Shown: piece by piece, positions 32,985 to 42,379 of the stretch
Position numbering within the stretch: position 1 is the first letter of the stretch
How the letters are laid out: every line of letters starts with the position of its first letter
Source: Paracoccaceae bacterium
GTDB taxonomy: Bacteria > Pseudomonadota > Alphaproteobacteria > Rhodobacterales > Rhodobacteraceae
DNA: 45,187 nucleotides
Assembly (NCBI GenBank): GCA_020629115.1
Contig: JAHDDY010000022.1
Span: 2,719 to 47,905 of the forward strand
Direction: 5' to 3'
Translations under genes and position numbers: made by a program
The notes under the pieces: model-generated
Seen by the model: only the letters and a program-made list of their open reading frames with translations
What the model was told of the DNA's origin: nothing
The model's database searches: none

Positions 32985-33746
32985 CTAGCTGAAGGCCAGC
33001 CCGCCGTTGATGTCGACATTCGCGCCGGTGATGAAGGAGGCGCGGTCGGAGACGAGATACGCCGTCAGGTCGGCCACCTCCTCGGGCCGGCCCTCGCGCT
33101 TGAGCGGCGTCGCGTTCGCGACGTTGGTGCGCACGTCCGGCTTCGAGAAGATGTTGTGGAAATCGGTGTCGATCATGCCGGGGCAGATGCCGTTGACGCG
33201 GATCTTCGGTCCCAGCTCCTTGGCCAGCCCGCGCGTCATCGACAGCATCGCGCCCTTCGAGGCCGCGTAGGCCACCGCCCCCGGCCCGCCCCCGTCGCGC
33301 GCGGCCTGGCTGACCATGGCGACGATCGACCCGCCCTCCGTCATGTGGGGGAGGACGGCCTGGATCATGTGCAGGTAGGAGGTGGTGTTCAGGTCCATGA
33401 CCGTCCGCCAGTGGTCGAGGTCCATCTCGGCCACCGTCTTGCGCGCGACCAGCCCGCCGGTGTTGTGGACGAGGATGTCGATCCGCCCGCCCCATTCGTC
33501 GGCGGCGGCCTTGGCCAGCGCCTTCGCGGCGGCGGGGTCGGTCAGATCGCCGCCCATCGCCAGCGCCCGCCCCCCGGCGGCGCGGATCTCCGATACCGCC
33601 GCCTCGGCCCCGTCGGCGGAACTGTGATAGTTGATCGCGACCGCGGCCCCGCCCTCGGCGAGGCGCATCGCGCAGGCCCGGCCGATATCGCGCCCGCCCC
33701 CGGTGACCACCGCGACCCTGCCGTCCAGTTCGCCATTCTCCGCCAT
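32985..33746 (-). CDS. Short-chain dehydrogenase/reductase of the uronate locus
   Basis: A 253-residue classical SDR. The cofactor loop is TGGGRDIG (about 15-22), HNTGG stands in the position of the usual NNAG, and a serine in MVSQAARDG with YAASK gives the catalytic Ser-Tyr-Lys set. The C-terminus ITGANVDINGGLAFS is typical. It is divergent from the GntR regulator and uxaC/uxuB, so it is probably induced by the same sugar acid and may oxidise or reduce a uronate-derived intermediate. FabG-like sequence alone does not fix the substrate. Confidence 0.88.
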   Translation of the reverse strand: MAENGELDGRVAVVTGGGRDIGRACAMRLAEGGAAVAINYHSSADGAEAAVSEIRAAGGRALAMGGDLTDPAAAKALAKAAADEWGGRIDILVHNTGGLVARKTVAEMDLDHWRTVMDLNTTSYLHMIQAVLPHMTEGGSIVAMVSQAARDGGGPGAVAYAASKGAMLSMTRGLAKELGPKIRVNGICPGMIDTDFHNIFSKPDVRTNVANATPLKREGRPEEVADLTAYLVSDRASFITGANVDINGGLAFS

Positions 33747-33788
33747 GTCCGTCCCTCTGCGATACGTTCTTCGTTACCTTCAGTTGAT

Positions 33789-33804
33789 GACTAGTATGCC
33801 AGTC
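33789..33804. promoter_or_regulatory. UxuR/ExuR-like operator in the divergent promoter region
   Basis: GACTAGTATGCCAGTC is an interrupted palindrome: outer arms GACT/AGTC are perfect and the centre is AT. Its inner 14 bases match 10 of 14 positions of the hexuronate operator core ATTGGTATACCAAT known for UxuR/ExuR. It lies between the SDR start (33746) and the GntR start (33916), so the FCD-type regulator encoded next to it could control both directions. Confidence 0.55.
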
Positions 33805-33915
33805 CTGTCAAGCGTCATCTCGGCCCCTGTCGTTCCGGCGCGATTTCCAGCGCGGTGCGGATCGTGCTAGGGACGGTCCCGCCTGCCGGATCAACCACGC
33901 GCGACGGACCGACCC

Positions 33916-34596
33916 ATGCCCGAGACCCTCGTCGAACCGGAACGACGCACGACCACGGATCAGGTCTTCGACCACCTGTACGCCCGGATCGCCTCGCTCG
34001 ACCTGCTGCCGGGCGCGAAGCTGTCGGAGGTGGAGATCGCGCGCCGGTTCGGGGTCTCGCGGCAGCCGGTGCGCGATGCATTCAACCGGCTGGAGAATAT
34101 CGACCTGCTGCGCATCCGCCCCCAGCGGGCGACGCGGGTGCGGGGCTTCTCGATGGAGCGCATACAGCATGCCCGCTTCGTCCGCCTCGCCCTCGAACTG
34201 GAGGTGGCGCGCCATGCCTGCACGCTCTGGACGGCTCCGATGGCGGCGGCGCTGGCCGAGAACCTGGCGCGGCAGGAGGAGGCCATCGCGGGCGAGCGGC
34301 TCGACGCGCTGCACGCGCTGGACTGCGACTTCCACACCCTGATCTGCGAGCGGGCCGGGCTGGGCATGGCCGCGCGGACCATCATGGACTGCAAGCGCCA
34401 GGTCGACCGCCTGTGCCTCCTCAGCCTCGGGCGGACCAGCGAAGCGACGGCCCTCCTGGAGGACCACCATGCCCTCGCCGCCGCCCTGGAGGCGCGGTCG
34501 GAGCGGGACGCGACCATCGTCGTGCGCCGCCACCTCGCGCGCCTCGACGAGACCATCGCCGACATCCGGCACAGCCACGGGGAGTATTTCGAATGA
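33916..34596 (+). CDS. GntR-family (FCD domain) transcriptional regulator, probable uronate repressor
   Basis: A 226-residue regulator. The N-terminal winged helix has LSEVEIARRFGVSRQPVRDAFNRLE (about 36-60; two motifs are typical of GntR). The C-terminal helical FCD domain includes RLALELEVARHA and FHTLICERAG, with histidines likely to bind metal or ligand. UxuR and ExuR belong to this subgroup. Its stop overlaps the ATG of uxaC, so it is made with the catabolic enzymes. A matching operator lies upstream at 33789-33804, suggesting autoregulation and control of the divergent SDR gene. Confidence 0.9.
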   Translation: MPETLVEPERRTTTDQVFDHLYARIASLDLLPGAKLSEVEIARRFGVSRQPVRDAFNRLENIDLLRIRPQRATRVRGFSMERIQHARFVRLALELEVARHACTLWTAPMAAALAENLARQEEAIAGERLDALHALDCDFHTLICERAGLGMAARTIMDCKRQVDRLCLLSLGRTSEATALLEDHHALAAALEARSERDATIVVRRHLARLDETIADIRHSHGEYFE

Positions 34597-35978
34597 GCGA
34601 GGCGTCCGGCATCGCCCTGCCCCCGCCCGCGATGGCGCTGTACGAGGGCATCCGCGACCTGCCCATCGTCTCGCCGCACGGGCATTGCGATCCGGCCTGG
34701 TGGGCCGGGGACGGCGCGTTCCCGGACCCCGCGACGCTGCTGATCAAGCCCGATCACTACGTCTTTCGCATGATGCATTCCCAGGGCGTCGCCCTCGCCG
34801 ATCTCGGCATCGGGCCGGAGGGGGCGGGGCGCGACCCGCGCGACGTGTTCCGCCTCTTCGCGCGGCACTGGCACCTGTTCCTCGGCACGCCGAGCCGGCA
34901 ATGGCTGGAACACACCTTCCGCCATGCGCTGGGCATCGACATGCCGCTGGGCGAGGATACGGCGGATGCGGTCTACGACCGGATCGTCGCCCGTCTCGCC
35001 GAGCCGGATTTCCGCCCCCGGGCGCTGTTCGAGCGGTTCGGCATCGAGGTGCTGGCCACGACCGACCCGGCGACGAGCGACCTGTCGGACCATGCGGCCA
35101 TCGCCGCCTCGGGCTGGGGCGGGCGGGTCGTCCCGACCTTCCGGCCCGACGCCCTGCTGGACCCGATGCAGCCCGGCCACGGCGCGGCCCTGCGGACACT
35201 GGCCGCGATGACGGGGCGGGACGTGGCCGGGTACGGCGCGTTCCTCGATGCCCTGCGCGACCGGCGGGCCGCGTTCCGGGCGGCGGGGGCGACGGCCACC
35301 GACCACGCCATCCTGCACCCCGTCACCCGCTGGCTCGACCGCGCCGCCGTCGAGCGCCTGCACGCGGGCGCGGTCGCCGGGACGCTGACGCCGGACGAGG
35401 CGGCGGCCTATCACGGCCACATGCTGACGGAGATGGCGCAGATGTCGGTCGAGGACGGGCTGGTCATGCAGATCCACGCGGGCAGCCGCCGCAATACCGA
35501 CCGTGCCCTGCACGCCACCTTCGGGCCGGACATGGGCGCGGACATTCCCGTCGCCGTCGACTGGGTGGCGGGGATGGAGGCGCTGCTGAACCGGGTGGGC
35601 GGCGATCCCCGGCTGCGGATCGTGCTGTTCACCCTGGACGAGAGCACCTACGCGCGCGAGCTGGCCCCGATGGCGGGGTACTGGCCCGCCCTGCGCATCG
35701 GGCCGCCCTGGTGGTTCCACGACAGCCTGAACGGCATCGCCCGCTACTTCGATGCCGTGGTGGAGACCGCCGGATACCGCAACCTCGCCGGCTTCAACGA
35801 CGATACCCGCGCCTTCCTCTCGATCCCCGCGCGGCACGATCTCTGGCGGCGGGGGGTCGCGCTGCACCTGGCCGGGCAGGTCGGGCGCGGGGTGATGAGG
35901 CAGGCGGACGCGCAGGCCGTCGCGCGGCTGCTGGCCCGCGACCTCGCCGTCAAGACCTACCGCCTCGGGGAGGGCTGA
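34593..35978 (+). CDS. uxaC: Glucuronate isomerase UxaC
   Basis: A 461-residue uronate isomerase that converts glucuronate to fructuronate (and galacturonate to tagaturonate). It belongs to the amidohydrolase-like superfamily: SPHGHCDPAWW carries the metal-binding HxH, and MQIHAGSRRNTD, DESTYARELAPMAGYWPALRIGPPWWFHDS and GFNDDTRAFLSIPARHD are hallmark UxaC segments. The ATG overlaps the regulator's stop. It is followed by uxuB three bases on. Confidence 0.95.
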   Translation: MSEASGIALPPPAMALYEGIRDLPIVSPHGHCDPAWWAGDGAFPDPATLLIKPDHYVFRMMHSQGVALADLGIGPEGAGRDPRDVFRLFARHWHLFLGTPSRQWLEHTFRHALGIDMPLGEDTADAVYDRIVARLAEPDFRPRALFERFGIEVLATTDPATSDLSDHAAIAASGWGGRVVPTFRPDALLDPMQPGHGAALRTLAAMTGRDVAGYGAFLDALRDRRAAFRAAGATATDHAILHPVTRWLDRAAVERLHAGAVAGTLTPDEAAAYHGHMLTEMAQMSVEDGLVMQIHAGSRRNTDRALHATFGPDMGADIPVAVDWVAGMEALLNRVGGDPRLRIVLFTLDESTYARELAPMAGYWPALRIGPPWWFHDSLNGIARYFDAVVETAGYRNLAGFNDDTRAFLSIPARHDLWRRGVALHLAGQVGRGVMRQADAQAVARLLARDLAVKTYRLGEG

Positions 35979-35981
35979 ACG

Positions 35982-37277
35982 ATGCCGCGCGTGCTGCATC
36001 TGGGCGTGGGCAACTTCCACCGGGCGCATCAGGCGGTCTATACCGCCGATGCGGGGGGCGGCTGGGCCGTCACCGGCGTCGCGATGCGCAACGCCGCCCT
36101 CCACGATGCCCTGAAGGACGGGGCGGGCTACGACCTCGGCATCCGGGGGGCGGACGGGCTGACGGTGCGCCGCATCGCCGTGCACGACCGCCTGATCCTC
36201 GCCAGCGCCGACCCGGGGGCCGTGATCGACGCCTTCGCCGACCCGGACCTGCACGTCGTCACGCTGACGATCACCGAGAAGGGCTACGGCCTCGACGCGG
36301 CGGGCGCGCTCGATCTGGCGCATCCGGCCATCGCGGCCGACCTCGCCGGGCCGGTGCCGACCGGGGCGATGGGGCTGCTCGCCCACGGCCTCGCCCGGCG
36401 GGCGGCGGCGGGGCGGGGGCCGCTGACGGTGCTGAGCTGCGACAATCTCTCGGGCAACGGGCGGGCGCTGGGGGCGGCGATGGCGCGCTTCGCCGGGGCG
36501 GCGGACCTGACCCACGATCCCGGCAACCGCTATCCCGACACGATGGTCGACCGCATCACCCCGGCCACCTCCGACGCGCTGGCCGCCGAGATCGCGGCGC
36601 GGACCGGGGGGACGGCGCGCGCGCCGGTGATGACCGAGGCGTTCTCCGAATGGGTCATCGAGGACGCCTTTGCCGGGCCGCGCCCGGACTGGGAAGCGGC
36701 GGGCGCGACGCTGGCCGCCGACGTGGCCCCGTTCGAGCAGCGCAAGCTGCGCCTGCTGAACGCGGCGCATTCCTTCCTCGCCTATGCGGGGCAGATGGCC
36801 GGGCATACCCACGTCCACGAGGCCATGGCCGACCCGGCCCTGCGCGCGGGGGTGATGCGCTTGTGGGACGAGGGCGCGGTCACCCTGCCCGCCCCCGTGC
36901 GCGAGACCGCGCCCGCCTATCGCGACGCCCTCGCCGCGCGCTTCGCCGTGCCGGAGATGCGCCACGAACTGGCGCAGATCGCCATGGACGGCAGCCTCAA
37001 ACTGCGCGAGCGGATCGTGCCGATCCTGCGCGCGGACGGCCCGGCACCGCAGGCGTGGGAGGCCGTCGCCGCGTGGATCGCCTTCGCCCTCCACCGGCAC
37101 CGGGCGGGCCAGCCTTTGGCAGACGGCGACGCGGCGCGCATCGCCCGCGCCATCGACGCGGCGGACGGCATCCCCGCCACGGTGACGGCCCTCGCAGCGG
37201 TCCTCGGCCTCGACGACCTGACCGACGCCCGCCGCGCGACCCTCGCGGCGAGCGTAGGCGCATGGCTGGCGCGGTAG
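35982..37277 (+). CDS. uxuB: Fructuronate (mannonate) reductase, mannitol dehydrogenase family
   Basis: A 431-residue NAD-dependent polyol dehydrogenase. The N-terminal nucleotide-binding segment is LHLGVGNFHRAHQAVY. TLTITEKGYG, LSCDNLSGNGRALG, EWVIEDAF and the catalytic KLRLLNAAHSFLAYAG (Lys, Asn, His) match the mannonate/mannitol dehydrogenase family. It reduces fructuronate, the product of UxaC, to mannonate. uxuA (mannonate dehydratase) is not next to it. It could also be a tagaturonate reductase or another family member; the uxaC link favours UxuB. Confidence 0.87.
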   Translation: MPRVLHLGVGNFHRAHQAVYTADAGGGWAVTGVAMRNAALHDALKDGAGYDLGIRGADGLTVRRIAVHDRLILASADPGAVIDAFADPDLHVVTLTITEKGYGLDAAGALDLAHPAIAADLAGPVPTGAMGLLAHGLARRAAAGRGPLTVLSCDNLSGNGRALGAAMARFAGAADLTHDPGNRYPDTMVDRITPATSDALAAEIAARTGGTARAPVMTEAFSEWVIEDAFAGPRPDWEAAGATLAADVAPFEQRKLRLLNAAHSFLAYAGQMAGHTHVHEAMADPALRAGVMRLWDEGAVTLPAPVRETAPAYRDALAARFAVPEMRHELAQIAMDGSLKLRERIVPILRADGPAPQAWEAVAAWIAFALHRHRAGQPLADGDAARIARAIDAADGIPATVTALAAVLGLDDLTDARRATLAASVGAWLAR

Positions 37278-37296
37278 CGGGCATCCCGTCGTCGGA

Positions 37297-37830
37297 TCAG
37301 TCGTCCGCCCCGCCTTCCGCCATGCCGGGCAGGGGGTCGGTCTGCGATACCGTCCGCTGCCAGTCGAGATTCTCCTCGGACCAGCTTTCCTTGATGAAGG
37401 CGAAGATATCCCAGATCGCGTCGTCGCTCAGCACGTCGCCGAAGCCGGGCATGTTCGAGACGATGTCGGGATAGTCCTCGAACAGCTTTTCCCCGCCGAG
37501 CTTGACGTACTCGAACAGTTGCCTGTCCGAATGATGCCAGGTGTGGCCGCTGTCGTCGTGGGGCGGGGGGCGGTAGCTGCCATCCGCTTCCGGCGTCTCC
37601 CAGTCCACGGCCCCTTCGAGCGCCACGCCGTGGCAGGCGGCGCAATGTTCGGCATAGAGCAGGCGCCCCTGGGCGACCTGGACGGCGTCGTCCGGATCGG
37701 CGGGCGAATGCTCGGCCCGCTTCATGGAGGCGAGCGGATCGTAGCGCTTCATGAAACCGCCCGACGTCTCGGCCACCGCCGCACCGCCGGACAGGAGAGC
37801 CGCCGCCGCCGCGAGGAACAGGCCTCGCAT
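37297..37830 (-). CDS. Secreted c-type cytochrome
   Basis: A 177-residue class I cytochrome c. Signal peptide at about 1-20 (RGLFLAAAAALLSGGAAVA). The haem site is LYAEHCAACHGVALEG (CxxCH) and a likely axial Met lies in SNMPGFGDVLSDDAIWDIFAFIKE. An upstream in-frame ATG at 37872, with GGAGG ten bases before it, would add 14 residues; the shorter form gives a cleaner signal peptide. It probably carries electrons in the periplasm. The redox partner is unknown, and the neighbouring genes give no clear hint. It ends 20 bases from uxuB, tail to tail. Confidence 0.87.
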   Translation of the reverse strand: MRGLFLAAAAALLSGGAAVAETSGGFMKRYDPLASMKRAEHSPADPDDAVQVAQGRLLYAEHCAACHGVALEGAVDWETPEADGSYRPPPHDDSGHTWHHSDRQLFEYVKLGGEKLFEDYPDIVSNMPGFGDVLSDDAIWDIFAFIKESWSEENLDWQRTVSQTDPLPGMAEGGADD

Positions 37831-38131
37831 CACGGTGCTTCCGGCACCCGTCACCCCCGGACATGCGTTCATGGATTCCGGTCCTCCCATGGGTTCGCTC
37901 CTTCCCCGGGAGCATATCGGCCACGACACATGGTGAAAACGCCAAATTTCGCGGCATATGCAGATGGAAGGAAGAAGGCGCAACCTGTACGGTCGCACGC
38001 CCCGGCAATCGCCGCCCGGACGGGTATTCCGGCTCTCGGCGCACTGGCAACTCCGGGTTTCGCCGCCATCTTGTCGAGCGTGGTCCTGCCGCCGCGCGCA
38101 AGGCCCCGGCGTCCGACGGAGGAGACCCCCC

Positions 38132-39106
38132 ATGAGCCTGTTCAGGCGCGATCCCAAGCCGCCGTCCTTCTCGCGCGGGGCCGGATCGCGGATCAACATC
38201 TTCGCCTTCGTTTGGCGGATGAGCGGGTACCATCAGCTCGCCCTGTGCACCCTGGCCCTCGCCACGGCCGCGCTCGCCGTCGTGCCGCTGGAACTGCAGC
38301 GCCGCATCGTCAACCGGGCCATCGAGGGGGAGGATCTCGACCTGCTGATCGTGCTCATCGCCGCGTTCCTGGGGGTGATGCTGCTCGGCACGCTGACGAA
38401 GATGGCCTTCGGGGCGTACCAGACATGGCTGTCGGAAAGCGCGCTGGTCTTCTGCCGCTCCGATCTGGTGCGGCTGGAGCTGGAGCGCCGCCCCCACCGC
38501 ACGCCGGAGGAGCGCCAGACCGCCGGGGCGAACGTGGCCGTCATCGGGTCGGAGATGGATCAGGTGTGTCAGTTCGTCGGGTCGGGCTATGCCGCCCCGC
38601 TGGCCGATATCGCGCTGCTGACCTTCGCGCTCGGCTACATGATCGCGGTCGAGCCGACCATCGCGCTGGTGTCGATGATCTTCCTGCTGCCGCAACTCGT
38701 CTCCGTCCCGCTGATCCAGCGCCCGCTCAACCGCCTCATGCGCGAGAGGACCGAGAAGATGCGCGCCCTGTCCCAGCGGATCATCGAACTGGAGAAGGCC
38801 GAGGCGCACGACCCGGCGCAGTTCCGCGCGCATCTCGTCGCGCTCTACGGCAACCGCATGGCCTCGACGCTGCTCAAGCTGCTGGGCAAGGCCATCGTGA
38901 ACATCTTCAACAACCTCGCCATCATCAGCGTGCTGGCGGTCGGGGGCTGGCTCTACATCCAGGGCGAGACGAGCCTCGGCGTCATCGTCGCCTTCATGTC
39001 GGGTTTCGAGCGCATCGCCGGCCCCATCCGCGCGCTGGTCACCTACTACCGCACCACCGCGCTGAAGATGCAGCAATACCGCAAGATCGCCGAGTGGATG
39101 AGCTGA
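38132..39106 (+). CDS. ABC exporter transmembrane domain protein without an ATPase domain
   Basis: A 324-residue protein that is a single type 1 ABC exporter membrane domain: hydrophobic segments at about 33-52 and 67-90, paired segments at about 155-205, and two more near 250-290. Coupling-helix-like stretches (FCRSDLVRLELERRP) are present. It stops at KIAEWMS, where full exporters continue into a linker and the nucleotide-binding domain. No Walker A, signature or Walker B motif follows in any frame, as the next gene is on the opposite strand. The start has GGAGGAG eight bases upstream. It may pair with an ATPase from elsewhere or be a regulatory or truncated relic. Confidence 0.8.
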   Translation: MSLFRRDPKPPSFSRGAGSRINIFAFVWRMSGYHQLALCTLALATAALAVVPLELQRRIVNRAIEGEDLDLLIVLIAAFLGVMLLGTLTKMAFGAYQTWLSESALVFCRSDLVRLELERRPHRTPEERQTAGANVAVIGSEMDQVCQFVGSGYAAPLADIALLTFALGYMIAVEPTIALVSMIFLLPQLVSVPLIQRPLNRLMRERTEKMRALSQRIIELEKAEAHDPAQFRAHLVALYGNRMASTLLKLLGKAIVNIFNNLAIISVLAVGGWLYIQGETSLGVIVAFMSGFERIAGPIRALVTYYRTTALKMQQYRKIAEWMS

Positions 39107-39107
39107 A

Positions 39108-41357
39108 TCACCCGACGAGATCCCCGAACGTGATCGGCAGGTCGCGCACCCGGCGGCCCGTCGCGTGGTACACGGCATTGGCGATGGCCGCCGCGACGCC
39201 GACCTCGCCCAGTTCCCCGATGCCGCGCACGCCGATGGCCGAGGCGTGGGGGTCGTGCTCCTCGATGAAGGAGACGTCGATCTCCTGCGGGATGTCGGCA
39301 TTGACGGGTAGGTGGACGCCGGACAGGTTCTTGCTCAGGTAGCGTGCGCTGCGCGGGTCCATCGCGCTCTTCTCCAGCATCGCGCGGCCATAACCCCAGA
39401 TTATGCCGCCGATCATCTGGCTGCGCGCGGTCACGGGGTTGAGGATGCGCCCCGCCGAGTAGCAGGCGACGCAGCGCCGCATCCGCGCCAGCCCGAGGGC
39501 CTCGTCCACCGCCATCTCCACGAAGACCGCGCCCCAGGTGTGCATCGAATGCTCCCCCGCCCCGCCATGGGCGTCGAAGGGCGCGTCGCCCGGCAGGGAG
39601 AACCCGCCCTCGCCGACCAGTTCGCCGGTGCCGTTTTCGCGCAGGAGGGCGGGCCACGCCTCGCGCGGAGGGAGCGTGCCGTCCGCCAGCCCCTCGATCC
39701 GCGCGCGCAGGGCATCCGCCGCATCGGCCACCGCCGACCCGACCGAGATGGTCGAGGACGAGCCGAAGGTGCCGCCCGTCTCGGGCAGATCGGTGCGGCC
39801 CAGTACCATTTCGATCCCGTCCGCCGCGATGCCCAGCCGTTCGGCGGCGATCTGCGGGAAGATCGTGCGCGTGCCGGTGCCGATCTCCTGCGCGCCCGCC
39901 TCGACGCGGATGGCCCCGTCCCGGGTCAGGCACACCCGCGCGGAGGCCGGAAAGCGGAAGGTCGACATGATGGCCGAGGCCATGCCGGAGCCGATCAGGC
40001 GCGGCCCCTCGCGCCGGGCGCGCACCCGCCGGGGCCGCGCGTCCCAGCCGAAGCGCCGCGCCCCTTCGGCATAGGCGTCGCGCAGGCGGTTGGAGGAGAA
40101 GGGCTTGCCGTTGGCCGGGTCCGTCTCGGCGTAATTGGCGAGGCGCAGGGCCAGCGGGTCCATGTCCAGCGCGTAGGACAATTCGTCCATCGCCGATTCC
40201 AGCGCGAACATGCCCGGCCCCTCGTGCGGCGCGCGCATGGCGGTCGGCGTGCCGACATCCGCGCGGCGGATGCGGGTGGTCAACGACAGGTTCGGCGCGG
40301 GATAGAGGCTGCGCGTGCCCGCATTGCCGAACTCGACATAGTCGTCGGCGGTCGAGGTGACGTTCTCGGTATCGTGCCGGATCGCCGTCAGCCGCCCGTC
40401 GGCATCGGCCCCGAGGGCGACGCGGGAGCGCACGACCGGCTGGTATCCCGACCCGGTGTAGCACTGCGCCCGGCTCAGCGCGATCTTGACGGGCCGTCCC
40501 GCGAGGCGCGCGGCGAGGGGGGCGAGGATCTGGTGCGGCCAGACATAGCCCTTGGCCCCGAAGCCGCCCCCCGTGAAGGGACAGCGGACGTGGATGTCGC
40601 CCGGCTCCATCGACAGGAGGCCCGAGAGCGCGTAGCGCACGCCGTAGGTCCATTGCGTGGAATCGTGCATGTGCAGCGCGCCGCCCCGCCATTCGGCCAG
40701 CGTGGCGGACGGCTCCATCATGTTGTGGTGGCGCGTGGGGGCGACGTAGACGGCATCGACCGTGGCGGCCGCATCGCGCATCGCCGCCTCCGCATCGCCC
40801 CGCGCGGGGTCGAGCGCGCCGAGGATGTAGCCGTTGCCCTCCGTGCGCGGGGTGACGGTCTCGGCAGTCTCGAACACGGTCGGCGTCTCCGCCTCGATGC
40901 GCAGGTCGACCAGCGCCGCGCCGTGCTCGGCCTGCTCCAATGTCTCGGCGAGGACGATGGCGACGGGCTGTCCCTCGTAGCGGATCGACGTGTCGCTCAT
41001 CGGCACGAAGGATTGCGCGACGGGCGGAACCGACGGCGCGGCGAGGGCGGGCATGTCGTCGGGCACGATCACGCGCACCACCCCGTCGGCGGCCAGGGCC
41101 GCATCCGTCCCGATGGCGACGATGCGCCCCTTGGCGACGGGCGACGTGACCAGCACGCCGTGCAGCGTGCCCGGCGGCATCTCCTCGCCCGCGTATGCCG
41201 CGCGGCCCGTCACCTTGTCGTCGCCGTCGAGGCGGCGTTCGGTCGAGCCGATGCCGGTCTCGGGCAACGCCGCCGCCGCGCCGCCGGGGGCGACGATCAG
41301 GCGGGCGGTGCCGATATCGACGTGGTGGATGTCCCGGGTACGGGGCGAAACGGTCAT
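39108..41357 (-). CDS. paoC: Aldehyde oxidoreductase molybdenum-binding subunit (PaoC-like)
   Basis: A 749-residue large subunit of the xanthine oxidase family, holding the molybdenum cofactor. Visible features are the N-terminal DKVTGRAAYAGEE, FTGGGFGAKGYVWPHQ, RAPHEGPGMFALESAMDELSY, the cofactor-contacting GSSSTISVGS and the catalytic glutamate in GVRGIGELGEVGV. Length matches PaoC (about 730). Its ATG overlaps the stop of the FAD subunit gene. It probably oxidises aldehydes. No XdhC/PaoD-type maturation gene follows in the window, because the opposite strand is occupied from 39106. Confidence 0.88.
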   Translation of the reverse strand: MTVSPRTRDIHHVDIGTARLIVAPGGAAAALPETGIGSTERRLDGDDKVTGRAAYAGEEMPPGTLHGVLVTSPVAKGRIVAIGTDAALAADGVVRVIVPDDMPALAAPSVPPVAQSFVPMSDTSIRYEGQPVAIVLAETLEQAEHGAALVDLRIEAETPTVFETAETVTPRTEGNGYILGALDPARGDAEAAMRDAAATVDAVYVAPTRHHNMMEPSATLAEWRGGALHMHDSTQWTYGVRYALSGLLSMEPGDIHVRCPFTGGGFGAKGYVWPHQILAPLAARLAGRPVKIALSRAQCYTGSGYQPVVRSRVALGADADGRLTAIRHDTENVTSTADDYVEFGNAGTRSLYPAPNLSLTTRIRRADVGTPTAMRAPHEGPGMFALESAMDELSYALDMDPLALRLANYAETDPANGKPFSSNRLRDAYAEGARRFGWDARPRRVRARREGPRLIGSGMASAIMSTFRFPASARVCLTRDGAIRVEAGAQEIGTGTRTIFPQIAAERLGIAADGIEMVLGRTDLPETGGTFGSSSTISVGSAVADAADALRARIEGLADGTLPPREAWPALLRENGTGELVGEGGFSLPGDAPFDAHGGAGEHSMHTWGAVFVEMAVDEALGLARMRRCVACYSAGRILNPVTARSQMIGGIIWGYGRAMLEKSAMDPRSARYLSKNLSGVHLPVNADIPQEIDVSFIEEHDPHASAIGVRGIGELGEVGVAAAIANAVYHATGRRVRDLPITFGDLVG

Positions 41358-42364
41358 CGGACGATCCCTCCTGCCATCATCACCGCGCGCGTGGCGGCAT
41401 TCGCCGCGAGGCGCGGCTTCCAGCCCTGTCCCGGCAGGGGCCGGGCATCGCGCAGGGCCGCATCCATCGCCGCCTGCACCGTCTCCTCGTCGAGCGCGGC
41501 CCCGGCCAGCGCGGCCTCCGTCTGCGGCAGGCGCCACGGCTTCTGCGCCACAGACCCGAGCGCGATGCGCAGGGCGCGGATGGTCCCGTCCGCATGGTCG
41601 AGGCACACCGCCGCCGACACCATCGCGTATTCGTAGCTCTCGCGCTCGCGGACCTTGAGATAGGCCGACCCGCGCGCCGCCGCGTCGACGGGGATGCGAT
41701 AGCCGAGGATCATCTCGCCGGGGGCGAGGCGCGTCTCGGTCGCCGCGCCGCCCTCCTGCTGGTCGAGGTGGAAATCGCGCATCGCGACCTCGCGAATGCC
41801 GTCCGGTCCCTGCACCCGCGCCACGGCGTCGAGCGCGGCGAGGGCGACGACGGGGTCCGAGGGCTGGGTCGCGACGCAGTCGTCGGTCCAGCCGAACAGG
41901 GCGGCGCGGTCGAACGGCGCCTCCCGCGCGACACAGCCCGACCCGGCGACGCGCTTGTTGCACGGCCACGGCATCCGCCCCTCCCCCGCCGCCTCGGCCC
42001 GGAAATAGGGGCAGCGCGTGCGTTGCAGGACGTTGCCGCCCAAGGTCGCGCGGTTGCGCAACTGGGGCGATGCGGCCTTCAGCGCGGCCTCGGCCAGTGC
42101 GGGGGCGTGGGTGCGCACGGGGGGCGCGGTGCCGACGGCGTTGAGCGTGGCGAGCGCGCCGACGGTCAGGGTCGCCCCGTCATCGGCGAGGGCGATGGCG
42201 GCCAGATCCAGCCCGGATATATCCGTCAGGGCGGGCGGAGCGACGATGCCGAGCCGCATCCAGTTGACGAGTTCGGTAGTGCCCGCCGCGAAGACGGCCC
42301 CGTCGGCGGCGGCGCGGATGGCGGCCTCCGGGCTGTCGGCGCGGGCGTAGGTGAAATTCTCCAT
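41354..42364 (-). CDS. paoB: Aldehyde oxidoreductase FAD and [4Fe-4S] subunit (PaoB-like)
   Basis: A 336-residue FAD-binding middle subunit. The FAD motifs AAGTTELVNWMRLG and LGGNVLQRTRCPYF are present. A cysteine-rich insert (RCPYF...WPCNKRVAGSGCVA) matches the extra [4Fe-4S] cluster region of PaoB. Plain xanthine dehydrogenase FAD subunits lack this insert, so it supports the Pao assignment. It passes electrons from the molybdenum site. It starts 15 bases after paoA and overlaps paoC by four bases. Confidence 0.88.
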   Translation of the reverse strand: MENFTYARADSPEAAIRAAADGAVFAAGTTELVNWMRLGIVAPPALTDISGLDLAAIALADDGATLTVGALATLNAVGTAPPVRTHAPALAEAALKAASPQLRNRATLGGNVLQRTRCPYFRAEAAGEGRMPWPCNKRVAGSGCVAREAPFDRAALFGWTDDCVATQPSDPVVALAALDAVARVQGPDGIREVAMRDFHLDQQEGGAATETRLAPGEMILGYRIPVDAAARGSAYLKVRERESYEYAMVSAAVCLDHADGTIRALRIALGSVAQKPWRLPQTEAALAGAALDEETVQAAMDAALRDARPLPGQGWKPRLAANAATRAVMMAGGIVR

Positions 42365-42379
42365 CGGTCCTTTCCCTCG

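Noticed and set aside
39106-39118. A hidden ATPase domain continuing the ABC membrane protein in another frame
   Set aside because: The following sequence is fully occupied by paoC on the opposite strand and no Walker A, ABC signature or Walker B motif appears in any plus-strand frame.
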